This document shows, piece by piece, positions 17,238-23,674 of a stretch of 43,510 bases of DNA. The position numbers were made by a program, and so were the translations under genes. Within the stretch, counting starts at the first letter, position 1. Every line of letters starts with the position of its first letter. The stretch spans positions 1 to 43,510 of the forward strand of contig JAUNCL010000019.1 of NCBI GenBank assembly GCA_030535235.1, in the 5' to 3' direction. A model generated the notes under the pieces. That model was not told where the DNA came from, did not search any database, and saw only the letters and a program-made list of their open reading frames with translations. This DNA comes from Bacillota bacterium (GTDB lineage Bacteria; Bacillota; Clostridia; Oscillospirales; Oscillospiraceae).

Positions 17238-18263
17238 TCAATGATTACGGTTCTTATACCAATACAGCATAGACAGGGTAAAGAACCGCCCCCTGCACAC
17301 CAGGTCGGCCACCATCTGCTTGTTACGGCTCAGACCCTGGGGCTGGATGGCCCGGATGGCCTCCGCCATCTCCGCCCGGGCGCAGAACTCCTTGACCCTC
17401 TGGCGCTTCTTGGCCAGAGGTGCAGGATTCCCGGCGGCGAACTCGTTGCCGATGGCGATGAGCAGCCCGGCCCAGTTGGAGTTCTCCTGCCAGAGGGGCA
17501 GGTCCTCCCCCAGGCCCTCCTGCTCCGCCAGGGCAATCTTGGCCTCCATGAACCGCTCAAAGGTGTGGATATAGTCGGGCAGATACCGGCGGGTGACAGA
17601 CACGGGGTTCTGGAGATAGTAGTACACCGGCTCGTCGATCATGGCCAGCTTGTCCACATGGCAGAAATACTCCAGAAGGAAGAGCTCGTCCTCCAGATAG
17701 GCTCCCTCGAAGGTGATTTGGTTCGCCGCAATGATCTCCTTGGAGAACAGGAACCGCCAGATGAACCCGTTGAGGACCTCGCCGGGCTTGCCCAGGCGCT
17801 CCCCCAGCAGGCGGTTGAGGATGCCCTTGCGGATCTCCTCCCGGCCGTAGACGCCGGCAGGCAGAGCCCCGGGCTCCGGCTCGCTGCGGCCGTCCACCTC
17901 CACCCGGTTGTGGGAGCCGCCGGCGGCGTCCGCCCCATTCTTTCCCAGGGCGGCGTGGAGCAGAGCCAAGGCGTCAGGGGGCAGCCAGTCGTCGGCGTCG
18001 GCAAAGGCGATGTACTTCCCCCGGGCCTCCTCTATCCCCAGGTTCCGGGCGGAACTGACCCCGCCGTTGGCCTTGTGAAAGACCCGCACCCGGGGGTCCT
18101 CCCCGGCAATGACATCGCAAAGCTCCCCGCTCTTGTCCGGGGAACCGTCCTCCACCAGGAGAAGCTCCAGGTCGGAAAAGGTCTGGCTTAAAATGGATTC
18201 GGTGCATTTACGCAAAAAGGCTTCTGCCCGGTACACAGGCACGATAACCGAAATTTCCGGCAT
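17238..18263 (-). CDS. Family 2 glycosyltransferase (GT-A)
   Basis: A cytosolic or membrane-associated 341-residue enzyme that adds a sugar from a nucleotide donor. GT2 features: ISVIVPVYRAEAFLRKCTESIL, LLLVEDGSPDKSG, ANGGVSSARNLGIEEARGKYIAFADADDW (DxD-type motif about residues 94-97) and an ED/EDELFLLEYF general base region. No membrane segment is evident. The ATG at 18263 has AAAGGAGG seven bases upstream. The gene follows metK by 28 bases and precedes the flippase by 124 bases. Its composition is GC-rich like metK, unlike the flippase behind it. Donor and acceptor are unknown. Confidence 0.9.
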   Translation of the reverse strand: MPEISVIVPVYRAEAFLRKCTESILSQTFSDLELLLVEDGSPDKSGELCDVIAGEDPRVRVFHKANGGVSSARNLGIEEARGKYIAFADADDWLPPDALALLHAALGKNGADAAGGSHNRVEVDGRSEPEPGALPAGVYGREEIRKGILNRLLGERLGKPGEVLNGFIWRFLFSKEIIAANQITFEGAYLEDELFLLEYFCHVDKLAMIDEPVYYYLQNPVSVTRRYLPDYIHTFERFMEAKIALAEQEGLGEDLPLWQENSNWAGLLIAIGNEFAAGNPAPLAKKRQRVKEFCARAEMAEAIRAIQPQGLSRNKQMVADLVCRGRFFTLSMLYWYKNRNH

Positions 18264-18291
18264 GTCGAATCCTCCTTTCCGTTCATTTGTC

Positions 18292-19473
18292 TCAACGGCA
18301 GGCGCGTTTTAACTGCTCGGCCCGGTCGGTCTTCTCCCACAGGACCCCCAGGTCCTCCCGGCCCATGTGACCGTAGGCGGCCAGCTGGCGGTAGATGGGC
18401 TTCTGAAGCTCCAGATTCCGGATGATGGCGGTGGGGCGCAGGTCGAAGGTCTCACGGACGGCCTTCTCCAGAACCTCGTCAGCCACGGTGCCGGTGCCGA
18501 AGGTATCCACCAGGATGGAGACGGGCTGGGCCACGCCGATGGCATAGGCCAGCTGGATCTGGCAGCGCTTGGCCAGGCCGGCGGCCACCACGGTCTTGGC
18601 CACCCAGCGGGCGGCGTAGGCGGCGGAACGGTCCACCTTGGTGGGGTCCTTGCCGGAGAAGGCGCCGCCGCCGTGGGGAGCGGAGCCGCCGTAGGTATCC
18701 ACGATGATCTTGCGGCCGGTGAGGCCGGTGTCCCCCTGGGGACCGCCAATGACGAAGCGGCCGGTGGGGTTCACATAGATCTTGGTGTTCTCGTCCATGA
18801 GATCGGCGGGGACGGTAGGCTTGATGACCAGCTCGATCATGTCCTTGCGGATCTGCTCCAGGGTCACGTCGGGGCTGTGCTGGGTGGAGAGAACCACGGT
18901 GTCCACCCGGACGGGGACCTTATTCTCGTCGTACTCCACAGTGACCTGGGTCTTGCCGTCGGGGCGCAGGTAGTCCACCACACCCTCCTTACGGACGTCG
19001 GTGAGCCGCTTGGCCATCTTGTGGGCCAGGGAGATGGCCAGGGGCATCAGCTCGGGGGTCTCGTCGCAGGCGTAGCCGAACATCATGCCCTGGTCGCCGG
19101 CGCCGTTGTCCAGGCCGGTGTCTCCGCCTTCCTTGGCCTCCAGGGACTTGTCCACGCCCATGGCGATGTCAGCGCTCTGCTCGTCGATGTTGGTGATGAT
19201 GCCGCAGGTGTCGCAGTCAAAGCCGTACTTGGCCCGGTCGTAGCCGATCTCCCGAATCACCTGACGGGCGATCTTGGGGATGTCCACATAGCAGTGGGTG
19301 CTGATCTCACCCATGATATGGATGAGGCCGGTGGAAGCGGTGGTCTCGCAGGCCACCCGGCCGGCGGGGTCCTGCTCCAGGATGGCGTCCAGAACCGCAT
19401 CAGAGATCTGGTCGCAGATCTTATCGGGATGTCCTTCCGTAACGGACTCAGAAGTAAAAAAACGATGGCTCAT
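18292..19473 (-). CDS. metK: S-adenosylmethionine synthetase
   Basis: Makes SAM from methionine and ATP. 393 residues covering the whole family: [21 protein letters not shown] (ATP and Mg site), [91 protein letters not shown] and RDFD-type ending [10 protein letters not shown]. The ATG at 19473 has TGGAGGA eight bases upstream. It lies 200 bases after ahcY, separated by a palindrome-rich spacer. With ahcY, metF and metH it forms a full methyl cycle. Confidence 0.97.
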   Translation of the reverse strand: MSHRFFTSESVTEGHPDKICDQISDAVLDAILEQDPAGRVACETTASTGLIHIMGEISTHCYVDIPKIARQVIREIGYDRAKYGFDCDTCGIITNIDEQSADIAMGVDKSLEAKEGGDTGLDNGAGDQGMMFGYACDETPELMPLAISLAHKMAKRLTDVRKEGVVDYLRPDGKTQVTVEYDENKVPVRVDTVVLSTQHSPDVTLEQIRKDMIELVIKPTVPADLMDENTKIYVNPTGRFVIGGPQGDTGLTGRKIIVDTYGGSAPHGGGAFSGKDPTKVDRSAAYAARWVAKTVVAAGLAKRCQIQLAYAIGVAQPVSILVDTFGTGTVADEVLEKAVRETFDLRPTAIIRNLELQKPIYRQLAAYGHMGREDLGVLWEKTDRAEQLKRACR

Positions 19474-19508
19474 TGTTGTATCCTCCAGATAGTATTTGTC
19501 TCACAGAG

Positions 19509-19671
19509 TTTTCCTGCCGCGGCAGGAAAATAAATTCCGATCATGTTTTCCGGCGGCATGTACGGCGGAAAACATACTTCTCACGCAGCGAACGTTCGGC
19601 CCGTAGGGCCGTGCGCTGAGCGGAGTGCACGCTTTCAAATCCTGGAGCCCAGCGAAGCGGGTCCAGGATTT
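19509..19671. repeat. Cluster of four palindromes between ahcY and metK
   Basis: In 163 bases there are a perfect 22-bp palindrome (19509-19530, TTTTCCTGCCG and its complement), an arm pair ATGTTTTCCGGCG / CGGCGGAAAACAT (19543-19555 and 19563-19575, one mismatch), CGGCCC-gta-GGGCCG (19597-19611) within a larger CAGCG/CGCTG frame, and AAATCCTGGA / TCCAGGATTT (19637-19646 and 19662-19671) with inner CCC/GGG. The last one starts directly after the ahcY stop but is not followed by a T-run. They look like extragenic palindromic repeats or RNA-processing sites between ahcY and metK. Confidence 0.75.
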
Positions 19672-19672
19672 C

Positions 19673-20914
19673 TTACACGCTCCAGCTGTTCAGATAGGCC
19701 TCCTGCTCAGGGGTCAGGGTATCAATGGACAGTCCCAGGGCGGCCAGCTTGGCCCGGCCGATCTCGTCGTCGATGGAGTCGGGGATGGCGTAGACCTTCT
19801 TCTCCAGGCCGGTCTGCCTGGTCAGCCACTCGGCGGCCAGGGCCTGGACAGCAAAGGACATGTCCATGATCTCGGCGGGGTGGCCGTTGCCGGCGGCCAG
19901 GTTCACCAGCCGGCCCTCGGCCAGGACGTTCAGGGTGCGGCCGTCGGCCAGAGTGTAGCCGATGATGTTCTCCCGGCGGAGCTTCTGCTCTACGGACATG
20001 GCCCGCAGCTCAGCCACAGCCACCTCGCAGTCGAAGTGGCCGGCATTGGCCAGCAGGACGTTGTCCTTCATCTTCTCAAAGTGACGGGGAGTAATCACGT
20101 CCTTGCAGCCGGTGACGGTGACAAAGATGTCCCCCAGGGGGGCCGCCTCGTCCATGGTCATCACCCGGAAGCCGTTCATGGTGGCGTCCAGAGCCTTGAA
20201 GGGGTCGATCTCGGTGACGATCACGTTGGCCCCCATGCCGGCGGCCCGCATGGCCACGCCCTTACCGCACCAGCCATAACCGGCCACCACCACGGTCTTG
20301 CCGGCCACCACCAGGTTGGTGGTGTGCATGATGCCGTCCCAGGCGGACTGGCCGGTGCCGTACTTGTTGTCGTAGTAGTGCTTGGCCTTGGCGTCGTTGA
20401 CAGCCATCATGGGACAGGGCAGGATACCCTCCTTCTCCCGGGCCTTCAGGCGGAGGATGCCGGTGGTGGTCTCCTCGCAGCCCCCCATGAGGCAGTCGGC
20501 GTATTCCTTACACTTGCCCCCCAGCAGGTCGATCAGGTCGCCGCCGTCGTCGATGACGATGTGGGGGTGGCACTTGAGGGTCTCGGTGAGATGGTGCTCA
20601 TACTCCTCGGGGGAGGCCCCGTAGATCCCAAAGGTCTCCACCCCCAGGGAGGCCAGGCCGGCGGCCACGTCGTCCTGGGTGGACAGGGGGTTAGATCCGG
20701 TCAGGTAGACCTCCGCGCCGCCTTTGGACAGAACATAGCCCAGGTTGGCGGTCTTGGCCTCCAGGTGGACGGACACCGCCACCCGCAGGCCCCGGAAGGG
20801 CTGCTCCTTCTCAAAGCGGGCCTCGATCTGGGACAGGGCGGGCATGAAGTCCCGGACCCACTGGATTTTTCTCCGGCCGGACTCGGCCAGAGACATGTCT
20901 TTTACAATACTCAT
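19673..20914 (-). CDS. ahcY: Adenosylhomocysteinase (SAH hydrolase)
   Basis: NAD-dependent enzyme that splits S-adenosylhomocysteine into adenosine and homocysteine, which MetH then methylates. 413 residues: FRGLRVAVSVHLEAKTANL, GSNPLSTQDDVAA, DDGGDLIDLL, GGCEETTTGILRL (catalytic Glu), MMAVNDAKAKHYYDNKYGTGQS (Lys and Asp), NAD site GKTVVVAGYGWCGKGVAMRAAG, and NAGHFDCEV. The start is the ATG at 20914 (MSIVKDMSLAESG) behind AGGAAA; the reading upstream to 20977 runs through the leader RNA and is rejected. First gene behind a SAM-I-clan riboswitch. Confidence 0.96.
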   Translation of the reverse strand: MSIVKDMSLAESGRRKIQWVRDFMPALSQIEARFEKEQPFRGLRVAVSVHLEAKTANLGYVLSKGGAEVYLTGSNPLSTQDDVAAGLASLGVETFGIYGASPEEYEHHLTETLKCHPHIVIDDGGDLIDLLGGKCKEYADCLMGGCEETTTGILRLKAREKEGILPCPMMAVNDAKAKHYYDNKYGTGQSAWDGIMHTTNLVVAGKTVVVAGYGWCGKGVAMRAAGMGANVIVTEIDPFKALDATMNGFRVMTMDEAAPLGDIFVTVTGCKDVITPRHFEKMKDNVLLANAGHFDCEVAVAELRAMSVEQKLRRENIIGYTLADGRTLNVLAEGRLVNLAAGNGHPAEIMDMSFAVQALAAEWLTRQTGLEKKVYAIPDSIDDEIGRAKLAALGLSIDTLTPEQEAYLNSWSV

Positions 20915-20960
20915 TGGTTCGTTTCCTTTTCCTTCAAAATTAGTGGGATAGTGATCCAAC

Positions 20961-20985
20961 AAAAAAGAGCTCCCCAAGGAAGCTC
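20961..20985 (-). terminator. Riboswitch expression-platform terminator
   Basis: On the minus strand GAGCTTCC-ttg-GGGAGCTC folds into an 8-bp stem with one G-U pair, followed at once by TTTTTT. Its 5' half (GCTTCCTT) can pair instead with AAGGGAGC at the 3' end of the aptamer's P1 region (one G-U), which gives a clear terminator/antiterminator switch. Confidence 0.85.
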
Positions 20986-20998
20986 AGTCGCAAACTGC

Positions 20999-21098
20999 GG
21001 CGCTCCCTTATCGCTGTTAGCGGAACCACCTTGCCTCCCGGGCAGGTTGGTGTGGGGTCATGGAGCTAACTCTCTCGCCCACTCTTGATAACGCGCTC
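20999..21098 (-). promoter_or_regulatory. SAM-I-clan (S-box) riboswitch aptamer upstream of ahcY-metK
   Basis: On the minus strand the RNA runs GUUAUCAAGAGUGGG, a k-turn-like CGAGAG opposite AUGA, CCCCAC, ACCAACC, AAGGUGG, UUCC and GAUAAGG. These match the conserved core of SAM-I leaders (UUAUCAAGAG, AUGA, CAACC, AAGGUG, UUCC, GAUAAG). Helices: P1 UUAUC/GAUAA, P2 GUGGG/CCCAC, P2b GAG/CUC, P3 CCUGCC/GGCAAGG and P4 CGCU/AGCG. The P2b loop UUAG is fully complementary to CUAA near P4, as expected for the SAM-I pseudoknot. With the terminator beyond it, high SAM should stop transcription of ahcY, metK and possibly everything downstream. A SAM-I/IV variant is an alternative class. Confidence 0.85.
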
Positions 21099-21115
21099 AT
21101 ATTCATTATTTATAG

Positions 21116-21144
21116 ATTATACGGCGGTTCCCACAAAAAGGCAA
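21116..21144 (-). promoter_or_regulatory. Promoter of the SAM-cycle locus
   Basis: On the minus strand TTGCCT (21139-21144), a 17-base spacer and a perfect TATAAT (21116-21121), about 15-20 bases before the riboswitch aptamer begins. Confidence 0.8.
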
Positions 21145-21203
21145 GAGGGAATTTCTCCTTTCCGTGGGAAATACAAAGAATTGGAAATGTTCACAGTTTA
21201 GGG

Positions 21204-21232
21204 TAGACTTCCCGGCCCAAAGCGGGTAAAAT
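21204..21232 (+). promoter_or_regulatory. Probable promoter of the rhomboid-like / cdd / acetyltransferase unit
   Basis: TAGACT (21204-21209), 17-base spacer, TAAAAT (21227-21232), about 44 bases before the coding start. Divergent from the SAM-cycle promoter, 60 bases away. Confidence 0.5.
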
Positions 21233-21275
21233 ACATCTTGTATCTATCTATCGTTTTTTAAGGAGGTCATGTCTT

Positions 21276-22145
21276 TTGCGTGCCATGCAACAGTGGCTGG
21301 ATCGCTTCTGCTACAAGCATCCCCGCCTGGGCATCCCCGGTCTCATGCGGTATATCGTCATCGGCAACGTTCTGGTCTACCTGCTGGACATGTTCAGCAT
21401 CGGCGGGGGAGCTATGGGCTCCAGCCTGTTCAGCTTCAACACCGCCGCCATCCTCTCCGGCCAGGTCTGGCGTCTGGTCACCTTTATCTTTGTGCCGTAC
21501 AGCAGCCAGGGCATCTTTTTCTTCGCCATTACCCTCTATTTCTACTACTTCATCGGCAATGCCTTGGAGCGGGAGTGGGGCGCCAATAAGTTCACCGTCT
21601 TCTACTTCTTCGGTGTCCTGCTGAATCTCCTCATCGGCTTCCTGGTGGGCGGCGCGTCCATGTACTATGTGAACATGTCCATGTTCTTCGCCTTTGCCAC
21701 CCTGTACCCCGACCTGCAGTTCCTGCTCTTCTTTATCATCCCCGTGAAGGCCAAGTGGTTAGCCTGGATCGACGGGGCCTACTTCGCCATCGCCGTCATC
21801 CAGTATCTGCTGGCCGGGCGGTTCCTGCTGGCCCTCATCCCCATCGTGGCCATTCTCAACTACCTGCTCTTCTTCGCCTCTGATATCGGCAACCTCTTCT
21901 CCGGGATGAAACGCAGGGCCCAGTGGAAGGCCCAGACCCGCCGGGGCCCCTCCTATGGAGGACCCAAGGTGGTGAATTTCCACGACCGCAAGACCCAGAC
22001 CAAGGAGAACTACCTCCACCGGTGCGCCGTCTGCGGCAAGACCGATGTGTCCGACCCCCGGATGGAGTTCCGTTACTGTTCCCGGTGCAACGGCTACTAC
22101 TGCTACTGCGCCGACCACATCAACAGCCACGTTCACATTCAATAG
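21276..22145 (+). CDS. Rhomboid-fold membrane protein without catalytic residues, C-terminal zinc ribbon
   Basis: 289 residues with six predicted membrane helices between about 25 and 210 in a rhomboid-like layout: IPGLMRYIVIGNVLVYLLD, LRxW-like AILSGQVWRLVTFIFVP (the rhomboid WR motif), YFYYFIGNALEREWGANKFTVFYFFGVL. Where proteases have GxSG the sequence reads YVNMSMFFAFATLYPDLQFL, and the last helix (IPIVAILNYLLFFASDIG) has no His. It therefore should not be an active serine protease and may act like derlin- or iRhom-type pseudo-rhomboids. A cytosolic tail ends in CAVCGKTDVSDPRM ... YCSRCNGYYCYCADH, a likely zinc site. The start is a TTG at 21276, with AGGAGG nine bases upstream; the ATG at 21269 is too close to that site and in another frame. 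Confidence 0.8.
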   Translation: MRAMQQWLDRFCYKHPRLGIPGLMRYIVIGNVLVYLLDMFSIGGGAMGSSLFSFNTAAILSGQVWRLVTFIFVPYSSQGIFFFAITLYFYYFIGNALEREWGANKFTVFYFFGVLLNLLIGFLVGGASMYYVNMSMFFAFATLYPDLQFLLFFIIPVKAKWLAWIDGAYFAIAVIQYLLAGRFLLALIPIVAILNYLLFFASDIGNLFSGMKRRAQWKAQTRRGPSYGGPKVVNFHDRKTQTKENYLHRCAVCGKTDVSDPRMEFRYCSRCNGYYCYCADHINSHVHIQ

Positions 22146-22175
22146 TATGAAACAATGGTAAAGGGGGGATTTCCC

Positions 22176-22568
22176 ATGACCGATCAGGAACTGGTGGAGC
22201 TGGCCTTCACCATGCTGGACCGATCCTATGCGCCCTACTCCAACTTCCCCGTGGGGGCCGCTCTGGAGGGCAGCGACGGCGTTGTCTACACCGGCTGCAA
22301 CGTGGAAAACGCCGCCTACGGCTCCTGCATCTGCGCCGAGCGCACCGCCCTGGTGAAGGCGGTCAGCGAGGGCTGCCGGTCCTTCCGCCGTCTGGCGGTG
22401 GTGGGCAACAGCGCCGACTACTGCTGGCCCTGCGGCGCCTGCCGGCAGATGCTCTATGAGTTCGCCCCCGACCTGGAGATCCTGGCCGCCAACAAGGATC
22501 ATCAATTCGTCAAATACACCCTGCGCCAGCTGCTCCCCTGCGGCTTCGGCCCGGACACCCTGGGATAA
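22176..22568 (+). CDS. cdd: Cytidine deaminase
   Basis: Converts cytidine and deoxycytidine to uridine forms in pyrimidine salvage. 130 residues, normal for the tetrameric class: [35 protein letters not shown] (zinc ligand C53, catalytic E55) and [13 protein letters not shown] (C86, C89). The ATG at 22176 has AGGGGGG seven bases before it; a longer reading from 22155 is less well placed. It follows the rhomboid-like gene by 30 bases. Confidence 0.96.
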   Translation: MTDQELVELAFTMLDRSYAPYSNFPVGAALEGSDGVVYTGCNVENAAYGSCICAERTALVKAVSEGCRSFRRLAVVGNSADYCWPCGACRQMLYEFAPDLEILAANKDHQFVKYTLRQLLPCGFGPDTLG

Positions 22569-22635
22569 CTCCGAACCGACCACGACGCCGAGTGTTCCGT
22601 CAATCCCAAGTGATACCAGAAAAGGAGGTATCTTT

Positions 22636-23271
22636 ATGGATCTGCAGGAATATTTGGATCGCATGAACAGCGGCGAGCCCGTCACCGGCGAGGGAGACAT
22701 GCACCACTTCATGCGTCAGATCAGCGAAGAGACCATGCGCCTCACCTGCGAGCTCAACAACCAGTACCACACCCAGGAGGAGGTCCGGGCGATCTTTTCC
22801 AAGATCATCGGCAAACCCGTGCCGGAGGGCTTTCGCCTCTTCCCCCCCTTCTACGCCAACTGCGGCAAGAACATCACCGTGGGCAAGGGGGTCTTCATCA
22901 ACACCGGCTGCCACTTTCAGGACCAGGGCGGCATCACCCTGGGGGACGGCACCTTTCTGGGGAACAACGTGATCCTCACCACCATGAACCACGACTTTGA
23001 CCCGGCAAAGCGCCGGACCACCTACCCCGCCCCCATCGTCACGGGGAAAAACGTCTGGCTGGCCTCCAACGTCACCGTGGTCCCGGGGGTACATATCGGC
23101 GACGGCGCCATTGTGGCCGCCGGGGCGGTGGTCACCCGGGATGTCCCCCCCAACACCATCGTGGCCGGGGTCCCCGCCCGGGTCATCCGGACCATCGACC
23201 CCACCGAACGCCCCCGCCAGCGGCAGGATCTGGCCAAGCTCCGAAAGGAGCTGGAGGACGCGAAGCCCTGA
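22636..23271 (+). CDS. Sugar O-acetyltransferase (maltose/galactoside acetyltransferase family)
   Basis: A 211-residue left-handed beta-helix acetyltransferase that transfers acetyl from acetyl-CoA to a sugar or sugar derivative. N-terminal Mac-type cap (about 1-60) and hexapeptide repeats: [52 protein letters not shown] (catalytic His in NHD), [48 protein letters not shown]. The ATG at 22636 follows AAAGGAGG by six bases; the longer reading from 22456 overlaps cdd and is rejected. It could detoxify sugars or decorate surface glycans; the sequence does not decide. Confidence 0.92.
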   Translation: MDLQEYLDRMNSGEPVTGEGDMHHFMRQISEETMRLTCELNNQYHTQEEVRAIFSKIIGKPVPEGFRLFPPFYANCGKNITVGKGVFINTGCHFQDQGGITLGDGTFLGNNVILTTMNHDFDPAKRRTTYPAPIVTGKNVWLASNVTVVPGVHIGDGAIVAAGAVVTRDVPPNTIVAGVPARVIRTIDPTERPRQRQDLAKLRKELEDAKP

Positions 23272-23290
23272 CGGAACCCTTTATTATAAT

Positions 23291-23332
23291 GTAAAAGAAC
23301 TCCCTTGCCGGTGGGCAAGGGAGTTCTTTTAC
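23291..23332. terminator. Bidirectional terminator between the acetyltransferase and DUF378 genes
   Basis: A perfect 19-bp inverted repeat GTAAAAGAACTCCCTTGCC / GGCAAGGGAGTTCTTTTAC with a 4-base loop. Both outer parts are A/T-rich, so it can stop transcription from either side. Its right arm contains the TAA stop of the DUF378 gene. Confidence 0.9.
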
Positions 23333-23553
23333 ACAGTGCCTCTGGCCTGGCGCTCGCTGCCTTCCTCCCGGAAGAACATGGTGATGCACCAGATGGCCGA
23401 CGCACACACCAGGATATACACCAGTCGGCTCACAAAGCTGGCAGAGCCGCCAAAAAGGGCAGCCACCACATCCAGGCCGAACAGCCCGATCCCGCCCCAG
23501 TTCAGCCCGCCAATGATCAGCAGCGCCAGGGCGATCCGATCGATGATCTTCAT
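23329..23553 (-). CDS. Small DUF378 (YuzA-like) membrane protein
   Basis: 74 residues with two membrane segments: MKIIDRIALALLIIGGLNWGGIGLFGLDVVAALFGG, then FVSRLVYILVCASAIWCITMFF. The LLIIGGLNWGxxGLF pattern is the DUF378 signature. Function unknown. The start ATG at 23553 has GGGAGG eight bases upstream; a longer reading to 23646 lacks such a site. It is divergent from the SLH gene, and the 121 bases between contain two inverted repeats (23589-23619, GATGGGT / ACCCATC; 23640-23674). Confidence 0.88.
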   Translation of the reverse strand: MKIIDRIALALLIIGGLNWGGIGLFGLDVVAALFGGSASFVSRLVYILVCASAIWCITMFFREEGSERQARGTV

Positions 23554-23639
23554 ACAGAAAACCTCCCAGAATCGAAATTGGTTCCTCTGATGGGTAGTAT
23601 GCGCAGGGTGAAACCCATCTTTCCTGGAAATTTTTACAA

Positions 23640-23674
23640 GCCCCAAACAGTCTATGCTCAGATGATTTTGGGGC
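23640..23674. repeat. Inverted repeat ending exactly at the SLH coding junction
   Basis: Arms GCCCCAAA (23640-23647) and TTTGGGGC (23667-23674) with a 19-base centre. The right arm ends at the base before the CTG that begins the recognisable signal peptide. It could be a leader hairpin, a recombinase site or a boundary left by rearrangement. Confidence 0.5.

Noticed and set aside
20999-21098. T-box leader or SAH riboswitch
   Set aside because: No T-box sequence AGGGTGGNACCGCG and no SAH-type core; the UUAUCAAGAG, AUGA, AAGGUG and GAUAAG blocks fit the SAM-I clan.
21269-21589. ATG-started frame (MSFACHATVAGS...) at the rhomboid-like gene
   Set aside because: The ATG is only two bases from AGGAGG and its product looks like an out-of-frame translation; the TTG at 21276 gives a coherent membrane protein with proper spacing.
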